The notes under the pieces are model-generated. The model saw only the letters and a program-made list of their open reading frames with translations. It was not told where the DNA came from and made no database searches. Positions 55,007 through 62,771 of a DNA stretch of 64,000 bases are shown here, piece by piece. Position numbers and translations under genes: made by a program. This DNA is from Flavobacterium beibuense F44-8 (GTDB taxonomy: Bacteria; Bacteroidota; Bacteroidia; Flavobacteriales; Flavobacteriaceae): positions 1 through 64,000 of the forward strand of contig NZ_JRLV01000009.1 in assembly GCF_000769915.1 (NCBI RefSeq), written 5' to 3'. Within the stretch, counting starts at the first letter, position 1. Every line of letters begins with the position of its first letter.

Positions 55007-55057
55007 ATTCCATATTTCTGTTTTTTAATTAATATTTTTATACCTATACCTGTTGTA

Positions 55058-55768
55058 TCATATCAAAGACGTTTCAAGTCTTTCTTTCCATTTTTTCCAA
55101 TCTGGCATGATTGCTTCTTGTAAAGCATAAAATGCTCGAGTATGATTATGGTGAACCAAATGGCATAATTCATGAATAATGACATATTCAATACTTCCTT
55201 TAGGAGCCTTTATCAATTCAGGGTTTAAAATTACTTTGCCTTGAGAGGTACAACTTCCCCAGCGAGTGGCCATTAGTCTAATTTGGAGTTCAGGTTCATC
55301 AATCTCAAATCGTTTAAAAAGTGGAATTGTTTTTTTTAAAGTTTCCGCAAAATGAACGAATGCTTTTTCTCTATACCATTCAGACAATAGACTTTTAGCG
55401 GATGTATTATCCTTTTTCAACACTAATAATCTTCCTCTAAATAACTTTACTTCATTAGTTTCCGACTTCTCTATTCTAAGTTTATATTGCCTACCTAAAT
55501 AAAGATGAGTTTCTCCATTAACATATTTTCTTGGTGGTGTTAATGGATGATAGGATAAAAATTCAAGCTGCTGTTTAATGATCCAAGGTGCTTTTTCCCG
55601 AAGTTTGGCATCAAGTTTTTCCTCTGTGGTATTATATGGAGCAATCACCCTTACTTTACAATCAGGATACACCCGAATGCCAAGGGTTTTACGATCCTTA
55701 TAAGAAAGTTCAAAGGTGATTTTTCTCGAACCAAATTCTATAGATTGTATGTTAAGCGTTTCAGACAT
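55058..55768 (-). CDS. YgjP-like zinc metallopeptidase (M48 family)
   Basis: 236 residues. The YgjP/DUF45 domain has TRWGSCTSQGKVILNPEL near 168 and the zinc motif HELCH (His199, Glu200, His203), with further His at 207 and 209. These proteins typically sit beside hsdR in type I restriction loci; the function there is not settled. It overlaps the hsdR stop by 8 bp. Confidence 0.93.
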   Translation of the reverse strand: MSETLNIQSIEFGSRKITFELSYKDRKTLGIRVYPDCKVRVIAPYNTTEEKLDAKLREKAPWIIKQQLEFLSYHPLTPPRKYVNGETHLYLGRQYKLRIEKSETNEVKLFRGRLLVLKKDNTSAKSLLSEWYREKAFVHFAETLKKTIPLFKRFEIDEPELQIRLMATRWGSCTSQGKVILNPELIKAPKGSIEYVIIHELCHLVHHNHTRAFYALQEAIMPDWKKWKERLETSLI

Positions 55769-58700
55769 ATTTCAATTTAGCTACTTTAATTCCTTCTTCA
55801 ACCAATTCATCTATTAGGTCAAAGGGCAATTCTATACCTTGCTGTGTCTTTAAATCGAATAAATAATCATCAATATCAATTTTTATCCTTCCTTCAATAT
55901 CTGATTTATTTACCCAATCAATTATTGGCTTCCCGTTTTCAAATACAATAGACTTAATAACTTCGTCAATACCTTCAGCCATCAATGCAGCAATGTTTTG
56001 TGAGCCTTCCGAACGCTTTAAGTTTCCTTTAAAAATCTCATTCACTAAATTATAAATGGCAATACCGGTATCATTTCCAGTAAGGTTCTCCGGCACATTG
56101 TCCTGTCTACCATTATGAAATTGATCTTCGTATTCTCTCGCTTTATTTAAATAGTCAGCTTCTGAAATACGATGCTGGTGATAGTCTTCAATAGTATCTC
56201 TAATAAGTCTTGAAAGTTTTTTATAGTAAACTGGGTCTTCATTTATTTTCACATTGATAGCTTTTATAGTCCTGCTAGCAATATGATCGGCTTTGGCTGC
56301 CTTACTGGTTATCTTCTCAACTTCACGATCCCTTTCTTCTTTATCGAAAATATTGACCATTTCAGTAATACGAAGAATTTCACCTTCTGTGGTAATATGC
56401 TTGTCAATGAGTTTCTGAACTTGTGGCTCATATTCCTTATATTCCAGATCGTCAAAGTATCTTCGTTTGACCGCAATTCTTAATCCAAGGAAAAATTTAG
56501 CATCCTGTTTGTACTTACTTATTTGCTGCTCCGGAGTTTTACTGATAAACTCAAAACTCGATAGGGCTAGCTTTAACAAGCGAGAAAAAGCCGATACCTT
56601 TTCATAAAAAATGTGTCGAATAGCTTCATCCTGCAATAGTTCTTCGTAAGCCGGTTCGTCATACTTATTTTTCACTTCCTTGAAAATATCCCATACTTCT
56701 GAGTGAGCCTGAGGCAATCTCTTTATTTCTTCACTAATATTGGTTAATGTCCCTTCCAAATCCGCTGCATCATAGTTATCTGCTCCAGAGTAGGTCTCTA
56801 ATGCCATATCCAGATTTTCCAAATTACCATAATAATCAATAATCAATCCATGCTCTTTGCCTGGAGCTAAACGATTCACTCTAGCAACAGCTTGAAGTAA
56901 AGTATGCTCTTTAAGTTGTCGGGTGAGATATAAAACGTAGTTATTAGGAGCATCAAATCCAGTAAGTAATTTATCTACTACTATGATGATTTCTGGTTGA
57001 TCTTGCTTCTTAAATGAACTTATTAGTGACTTTTCATAATTCTCAGGACTACCATATTTATCCATCATGGCCTTCCAAAACTTTAATATTAAGTCGTCAC
57101 TTTCTTCAAAGGCATCTTCATAATTCTCTCGAACATCAGGAGGGGAAATAAGGACTTCACAGGTTATTTTGCCTATTTGCCTGATAAACTCACGGTATCG
57201 TATAGCCGTCGTCTTATTTGGAGCTACTAACTGACCTTTAGCTTTTAAACTTCCAAAAAGTATGTCTTGAACGTTTTGCTCGTAGTGATCTGAAATATCC
57301 CAAGCACGGGCGTAGATAATCTCTTCCGCTTTATTAAGCTGATTGGTGGAACTAAACTTTCTCTTGAGAGCAGCTTTACCATAAGGTGTTAGAGGTTCGG
57401 ATATTCGATCAAAATAATTATCCAAAGGCTTTTCATTCACTTCAATTAAGTTGTGGCGACCTTCATAAAGTAGGGGGACTACTGCTCCATCTTCAACTGC
57501 ATCGGTAATAGAGTAAACATCTATCAAACCTCCAAAGCGATTTGCAGTACTTTTCTCTTTCTTCATTAACGGGGTTCCTGTAAAGGCTATAAAACAACCT
57601 TTAGGAAATACCTTTTGCATTTTGATATTGAATGTACCATATTGACTTCTATGTCCTTCATCTACCAAAACAAAAATGTCGGGTGAATCAAACCCTTCTT
57701 TGGCCTGATTAACAGCCGCTTCAAATTTATGAATCAAAGTAGTGATAACTGTATCACCTGTGCCGGAAAGAAGCTCTACCAAGTGCTTGCCTGTTTGAGC
57801 ATTCTCTACTGGTATTTGACATTTTTTAAACGTCTCTGTGATTTGATCGTCCAAATCAATACGGTCAGTAACTAAGATGATTTTAGGATTCTTGATTTGA
57901 GGATGCGTAGCAATCAGTTGAGCCAACATGACCATAGTGAGGGATTTGCCACTTCCCTGAGTGTGCCAGATTACACCACCTTTTCTTAATCCTTCGCTAT
58001 CTGTTTTTACGATCTTATCCAAGGTATTGTGAACGGCAAAGTATTGCTGATACCTAGTGACTTTCTTGATGCCATCATCATAGAGAGTGAAGTTGAAGAA
58101 TAGGTCTAAAAGTCTCTCTGGCTTACAAATGCTAAATAGTAGCTTGTCTTGTTCTGTTACCGCCTGTTCTTCCTTTTCGAGGTTCTGGAAGAAAGTCCAG
58201 ACGTTTTTATACCGTTCTTGAAAAAGCGTTGTTCTTTCGTTGGTAGGTAATGGCTGATTTTTTAAAGCTTGGAGCTTATCGAGCCAAGCAGTTTCTTCCG
58301 CTTTTGTTTTAAAGAGTTCTTTCCAAAAACTCCAAAACTCTTTCTGAGTGGCAGTTGTGGCGTATTTGGCTTCATTGGTGGCCAGTCCCATGGCCAAGTT
58401 GGAGTATTGATATAATGCACGTATTCCATCTTCCTGCTGATTCCTTAGATGTTGCTCAATTGATTTGTCGATTGGGTCTTTGATCTTTGGACTCTTACAC
58501 TCAATAACCACAACTGGAATACCATTGATAAACAATACAATATCAGGGCGGTAATGTTCACTGCTTCCACTTCTGAGCACACTAAACTCTTCTGATACGT
58601 GATAAGTGTTGTTTTCAGGATGTTTCCAATCTATATAATGAAATGAGAAACTTTTTTTGTCCCCTAAAATAGATTGCTCAAAGCTTCTGCCTAATGTGAT

Positions 58701-59000
58701 TAATTCATAAAATGCTTTATTGGCAGCAATAAAACCGTCCTGAATAGGTAGGTCACGTATAGCAAGAATTGCATTATTTATATTTGCATCTGAAAAAGGA
58801 AACTCCTTTCCTTTGTATTCTATAGTGTTTATTAATTGAAGTTGGTTCTTCAAAATAGTTTCCAATAGAACATTGGAGGTTCTGCCTCCACGAGCTTCTA
58901 AAGCCTGCTCTGGAGAAATGTATTTCCAGCCCATATTCATCAGTAGTTTCAATGCTGGAAGTTGTGATATATGGTCTTCTTTGAAAGATGGTACTGCCAT
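55761..59000 (-). CDS. hsdR: Type I restriction enzyme R subunit
   Basis: 1079 residues, full length for HsdR. It has an N-terminal nuclease domain with the PD-(D/E)xK motif (Asp153 in RPDIVLF; Glu167 and Lys169 in VIECK), and an SF2 translocase with Walker A WHTQGSGKS (345-353), DEGH at 447-450 and a later LLTGFDAP and QAVARVNR pair. In complex with HsdM and HsdS it cuts unmodified DNA after ATP-driven translocation. Its own M and S genes are not in the window. It starts 2 bp after the stop of the membrane protein encoded upstream. Confidence 0.96.
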   Translation of the reverse strand: MAVPSFKEDHISQLPALKLLMNMGWKYISPEQALEARGGRTSNVLLETILKNQLQLINTIEYKGKEFPFSDANINNAILAIRDLPIQDGFIAANKAFYELITLGRSFEQSILGDKKSFSFHYIDWKHPENNTYHVSEEFSVLRSGSSEHYRPDIVLFINGIPVVVIECKSPKIKDPIDKSIEQHLRNQQEDGIRALYQYSNLAMGLATNEAKYATTATQKEFWSFWKELFKTKAEETAWLDKLQALKNQPLPTNERTTLFQERYKNVWTFFQNLEKEEQAVTEQDKLLFSICKPERLLDLFFNFTLYDDGIKKVTRYQQYFAVHNTLDKIVKTDSEGLRKGGVIWHTQGSGKSLTMVMLAQLIATHPQIKNPKIILVTDRIDLDDQITETFKKCQIPVENAQTGKHLVELLSGTGDTVITTLIHKFEAAVNQAKEGFDSPDIFVLVDEGHRSQYGTFNIKMQKVFPKGCFIAFTGTPLMKKEKSTANRFGGLIDVYSITDAVEDGAVVPLLYEGRHNLIEVNEKPLDNYFDRISEPLTPYGKAALKRKFSSTNQLNKAEEIIYARAWDISDHYEQNVQDILFGSLKAKGQLVAPNKTTAIRYREFIRQIGKITCEVLISPPDVRENYEDAFEESDDLILKFWKAMMDKYGSPENYEKSLISSFKKQDQPEIIIVVDKLLTGFDAPNNYVLYLTRQLKEHTLLQAVARVNRLAPGKEHGLIIDYYGNLENLDMALETYSGADNYDAADLEGTLTNISEEIKRLPQAHSEVWDIFKEVKNKYDEPAYEELLQDEAIRHIFYEKVSAFSRLLKLALSSFEFISKTPEQQISKYKQDAKFFLGLRIAVKRRYFDDLEYKEYEPQVQKLIDKHITTEGEILRITEMVNIFDKEERDREVEKITSKAAKADHIASRTIKAINVKINEDPVYYKKLSRLIRDTIEDYHQHRISEADYLNKAREYEDQFHNGRQDNVPENLTGNDTGIAIYNLVNEIFKGNLKRSEGSQNIAALMAEGIDEVIKSIVFENGKPIIDWVNKSDIEGRIKIDIDDYLFDLKTQQGIELPFDLIDELVEEGIKVAKLKYV

Positions 59001-59002
59001 AA

Positions 59003-59866
59003 TTACTTTGTATTTTGGTAGCCAAAGGCTCTTAATATCATTTCTTGAAACTTGGTTTTTAATTTAGGAATAAAGTTTCCTGACAAACCTATAACTGCAC
59101 CTAATCCTAAGATTAGATTCAAGTCGTTCACAAATAGCTTTTTGTCTTCAGGTAGCAATTGAAAGGCTTTATATGCTCCACAAAGAATCCCAATAATAAA
59201 AAGGTTGTATACTACAATTGAAAAAATATTGATTCGCTTTTTAAAACGACCCTCAAATTCTAATAAACGAGATACTTCATCGGCATCTCTAGGCAACTTA
59301 AACTGGATTACAATATCGAATGCACGGTAGTACACGATACGTATGAAGTCGCTGTTAAATGATTCTTTGGTGTCGCTCATTGTATTGTACGCTTCATTCA
59401 ATTGGTCATTGGTTATTTTTGATTTATCCAGTAAAAAGAGAAACACCAAAACCATAGACTGATTATTGGCTTTGCTTAGATAATTACCAATCAATAAATT
59501 TTCAAAACTCGTAGTAACTTTACCTCTAGCTCGGTTTCGGATGACACCCAAAAGCCATTCTTTATCACATTCAAATTTCAGCACCCCTATAACCAATGTA
59601 AAAATCAGGAAATCGTCATGTATAAAAGGAGCTACAGAGTTCTCAGAAACTTTACGTTTTGATATTTTGGCATATTGAGACTCAAAACTTTCTTTTGAAT
59701 TCTTTTTAATAGCCTGAATAGACGAGTAATAAATTGTATCAGGTTCTGAAAAGCTACCTTGAGGTAATTGAAATACCTCATCGGTAACCAAGGCAACCAA
59801 AGCAGCTTGCTTAGGTTGATTGGCTAGACTGCTCAAATAACTATGCTTTTCTTCTATAAAAACCAT
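59003..59866 (-). CDS. Argonaute-linked two-TM protein (candidate membrane effector)
   Basis: 287 residues. The first 205 residues form a helical soluble domain without a known motif. Two membrane helices follow at about 213-236 and 249-266, then a short C-terminal tail. The gene overlaps the Argonaute gene by 13 bp and its stop is 2 bp before hsdR, so it is certainly in the same transcript. Inactive long Argonautes are known to work with membrane effectors (BPAM, Aga2-like) that break the cell membrane on activation. I see no sequence identity to those by eye, so the role rests on context and architecture. Confidence 0.75.
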   Translation of the reverse strand: MVFIEEKHSYLSSLANQPKQAALVALVTDEVFQLPQGSFSEPDTIYYSSIQAIKKNSKESFESQYAKISKRKVSENSVAPFIHDDFLIFTLVIGVLKFECDKEWLLGVIRNRARGKVTTSFENLLIGNYLSKANNQSMVLVFLFLLDKSKITNDQLNEAYNTMSDTKESFNSDFIRIVYYRAFDIVIQFKLPRDADEVSRLLEFEGRFKKRINIFSIVVYNLFIIGILCGAYKAFQLLPEDKKLFVNDLNLILGLGAVIGLSGNFIPKLKTKFQEMILRAFGYQNTK

Positions 59867-62199
59867 TTTTTTCGCTTTAAGGTATAGTTCAATTTATCAG
59901 CATCCCATTCTGGTATATGTCTCATTTTTCCAAGTAGTCTTGAAATAAGATTAGAATACAGCATAGTCGCAGGTTCTTCTCTCGGTAAAAAACCTCTCCA
60001 GGATAAATAGGTGAATGAATAAATCTGCTGGGTGATATAATTCAAATCATAAAACATCAAGTCTTTTAATTCGGGATCATCATAATTTCCTTGAGGCTTT
60101 CTTATTTTAATTTGAATAGGGGTACTCATACCATGCTTAGCCGTTTTTAGTTCCCTTGCTCCCAGCATCTGTACTAAACAGGTTTCATCATCTATAAAGA
60201 CATTACTTCCTCGCTTTGGAATATACTTTCCTATAATTTGATGCGATCCATATTTTGATTCTCCTTGTTGACTAGTATCGAATAAAATGCTTGGATGGCT
60301 TTTGCTTATTGTTACGAAAGCAAACTTGATATTAAACTGTCCAATCTCTTTAACTAGCTGGCTAATAACTCCAAACTCCACATTTTTAATCGGTTTAAAT
60401 ATGTGAAAAATCAATCTTACAGTATCTCCTTCTTGCCATGCATATTCATCTGAAAGACGGCCAATAGAACTTTTAAGGCTTTTGAGCAATTCTTCAAAAT
60501 AACTTTCGTACGGAACATCTTTTACCTTGTCTCCTAAAAGATATTGTCCGTCACTCGACATAAAGGTGGTAATTCCCACTACACGACTACTTTCAGCTCC
60601 CTTGTATATTGTACTTCTCAGCCAACTATGTCCTATCCCTATTACAATTTCTCTGTCCACCGACCTTTGGGCGGGCAATACCCACGGTGTTCCTCCTAGC
60701 TTTGCATAAATCTGAAGAGCTAATGGGTTTAATATATATTCCGTATAGTTAGATATGGTAGATGATCTTACAAACTGTACCGGTATTTCGAAAGAAAGCA
60801 GTTTCGCCTTAATCTTATAATATGGATTGTCTCTATCTGAAAGAGCTTTAAATCTATCAGGTATCTCGATTATAGCAAGATGTGGCTTCTCATTATCATA
60901 ATTACTTATTATACTTAAATAGTCCTTTAAGCCATAATCAGAAATTTCCTGTATATCAAAATTAATGTCTTGAAGCTCATATTTTTTAAGTAATCCTTTT
61001 TGGAAGTATCGAGAGTTTGCTATACCATCCTTTAAATGAGACAAGAATCTTGTGAAATCACCTCTCTTGGCTCTATGACAAATACTTATTATTCTTGGAT
61101 TTTTTATATCAAAACTAATGCTGTCATAAGGTCCATAATTTGACAGTCCCATATCGGCATTTATATTATTCTTTTTTGTGCCAGCATGATCATAGATAAA
61201 TGTTGGTGTTTGCAAATTCATGCTATTTTGAACTTGCAATGGCGATGTATCTACTTTAAAACAAAAACCATCTCGGTTTTGAAACAAAATTGGATTATCA
61301 CTATCCGAAAAAAGGTGCTTGGCAATCTTATTTATTTCAGCAAGCTGGCTAACAGGATTTTGCTTTTTAATACGTTCTTGTTTTACAGCCTCTAATATTT
61401 GATCACATTTTTGCTCATTAATAGCAAAGTTTAAATAGGCTTGAATATTTCTCCTCGTTTTACGAATAAAGAGTTCGTTCAGTTGATAACTCTCGTCACC
61501 ATCATTTGTGGAAACTATCGCTATATTGTCACTGATCGATTTTATTACACCTACAAAATCTTCGTTTGGAGCAAGTATATTATCTAATCCCGGAAGCGTT
61601 TCAGTATGTAATACTTCAAAATCAATCAGATCAAAGCCTTCCTGAGATAGTTCCAAACATGAAATATTAAATACCCAGTTTCTACGAATGTTAACTAAAA
61701 AAGCAAAACCTTTAGAGTCATTAATGTTTGTTTCTCGGAGTTGTATCTCGATAAGTTTCTTGAACGCAATTTTATGTTTTAATCTTTCTGGCAGAAAATT
61801 TAAAATTAAATCATCTTTATCTTGGCGTGAATAAAACCTAAAAGGATAAAAATCAACCGGTATAAAGCCTTGAAACCTATCTTTAAACGTTCTAAAAAAA
61901 ATGTGTTTTACTAAAGATGCGGTTACCTTGGCATCACCAAATACCGATCGCTTTTCTACCTTACCGCTAAGCAGGCCTTTCTCATCATCTTTATTAGAAA
62001 TAACAATCAAATTACCATCCCTAAAAAATGAGTAAGAACTATTATAGTTTTGCCTCAATTCTTGCAATCGTTCATCAGAATATGTCTCCGTTATTATCTG
62101 GTAATCTGAAAAATCAAACCGTATGGGGAAGTAATTTAATTGCATATTATTTGTCCTTGTATTTAATTGATATTTATAATCTCTTTTACTGGAATACAT
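59854..62199 (-). CDS. Long prokaryotic Argonaute, catalytically inactive PIWI
   Basis: 781 residues. The N-terminal half (about 1-360) covers the N, linker and PAZ-like parts. The MID domain carries the guide 5'-phosphate set Tyr460, Lys464, Gln475 and Lys500 (NPYYKIK, IPVQFV, YAKLGGTPWVL), spaced nearly as in known Argonautes. The PIWI domain (about 515-765) has lost the catalytic DEDX: the first Asp is Gly523 (VIGIGHS) and the HRDG-like position reads HIFKPIK. It should bind a guide and target but not cut. A start at 62145 (MQLNYFPIRF) is also possible. This resembles long-B Argonautes that recruit an effector. Confidence 0.9.
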   Translation of the reverse strand: MYSSKRDYKYQLNTRTNNMQLNYFPIRFDFSDYQIITETYSDERLQELRQNYNSSYSFFRDGNLIVISNKDDEKGLLSGKVEKRSVFGDAKVTASLVKHIFFRTFKDRFQGFIPVDFYPFRFYSRQDKDDLILNFLPERLKHKIAFKKLIEIQLRETNINDSKGFAFLVNIRRNWVFNISCLELSQEGFDLIDFEVLHTETLPGLDNILAPNEDFVGVIKSISDNIAIVSTNDGDESYQLNELFIRKTRRNIQAYLNFAINEQKCDQILEAVKQERIKKQNPVSQLAEINKIAKHLFSDSDNPILFQNRDGFCFKVDTSPLQVQNSMNLQTPTFIYDHAGTKKNNINADMGLSNYGPYDSISFDIKNPRIISICHRAKRGDFTRFLSHLKDGIANSRYFQKGLLKKYELQDINFDIQEISDYGLKDYLSIISNYDNEKPHLAIIEIPDRFKALSDRDNPYYKIKAKLLSFEIPVQFVRSSTISNYTEYILNPLALQIYAKLGGTPWVLPAQRSVDREIVIGIGHSWLRSTIYKGAESSRVVGITTFMSSDGQYLLGDKVKDVPYESYFEELLKSLKSSIGRLSDEYAWQEGDTVRLIFHIFKPIKNVEFGVISQLVKEIGQFNIKFAFVTISKSHPSILFDTSQQGESKYGSHQIIGKYIPKRGSNVFIDDETCLVQMLGARELKTAKHGMSTPIQIKIRKPQGNYDDPELKDLMFYDLNYITQQIYSFTYLSWRGFLPREEPATMLYSNLISRLLGKMRHIPEWDADKLNYTLKRKKWFL

Positions 62200-62205
62200 T
62201 AAACA

Positions 62206-62760
62206 TTATCCTCTTCGTAAACTCTCTGGCAAGAACTTGTCTATTTCAGAATCCGAGAAGGTAAATTCTTCATTTTTCTTTAATGCCTTTGAAGCGCTTT
62301 GATAAGCTTTATTTATAGTTTTCGGAGCACCTCGATAGGTATTCATGAGCTTTTCATTTAGGCCATCTCGAATTTGTTGTAATTGTTCAATTTCTTTGTT
62401 GCCAATTCTAATGTCGACCAGCAATGAGAGAAGGCTTTCTCTGATCTCTAAAATATCCTGTGCTGCTTTTTTATGTTTTTGGACAATCTCCAAAAGATTG
62501 ATATCCTTAGTGTACAGTGTTAGTGCTAAAAGTATTGTTGAAAAGAAGGCAGCTATAAATTGGACAAGTTTCCCTTCTCCTAATAGTACTACAAGCAAGG
62601 TAGTAGTAGTTAAAGCAGAAAGGATTATTTCTGATAACTTGATACAATCACTTCTCCTTTTAAGTAGGTCAGCACATTTCTCATGCGTTTTGTGCGTATA
62701 AACTACACGGCCATATATCTCTCTTATTTGAGATTCAAGTAATATTTCACTTTCTGTCAT
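62206..62760 (-). CDS. SLATT-domain two-TM effector
   Basis: 184 residues. An N-terminal helix (EIYGRVVYTHKTHEKCADLLKRR) leads to two membrane helices at about 42-61 and 65-84. A helical region (KHKKAAQDILEIRESLLSLLVDIRIGN) follows. This is the SLATT layout, found next to SMODS/CD-NTase genes as a pore-forming effector. It begins 11 bp after the CD-NTase stop, and the Argonaute starts 6 bp beyond its own stop. Probably it opens the membrane when the nucleotide second messenger is made. Confidence 0.88.
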   Translation of the reverse strand: MTESEILLESQIREIYGRVVYTHKTHEKCADLLKRRSDCIKLSEIILSALTTTTLLVVLLGEGKLVQFIAAFFSTILLALTLYTKDINLLEIVQKHKKAAQDILEIRESLLSLLVDIRIGNKEIEQLQQIRDGLNEKLMNTYRGAPKTINKAYQSASKALKKNEEFTFSDSEIDKFLPESLRRG

Positions 62761-62771
62761 AACTTTTCATT

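Noticed and set aside
59854..62199. Short (SPARTA/SPARSA-like) Argonaute
   Set aside because: At 781 residues it has a full N-terminal half with a PAZ-like region, and its partner has no TIR or SIR2 domain, so it is a long type.
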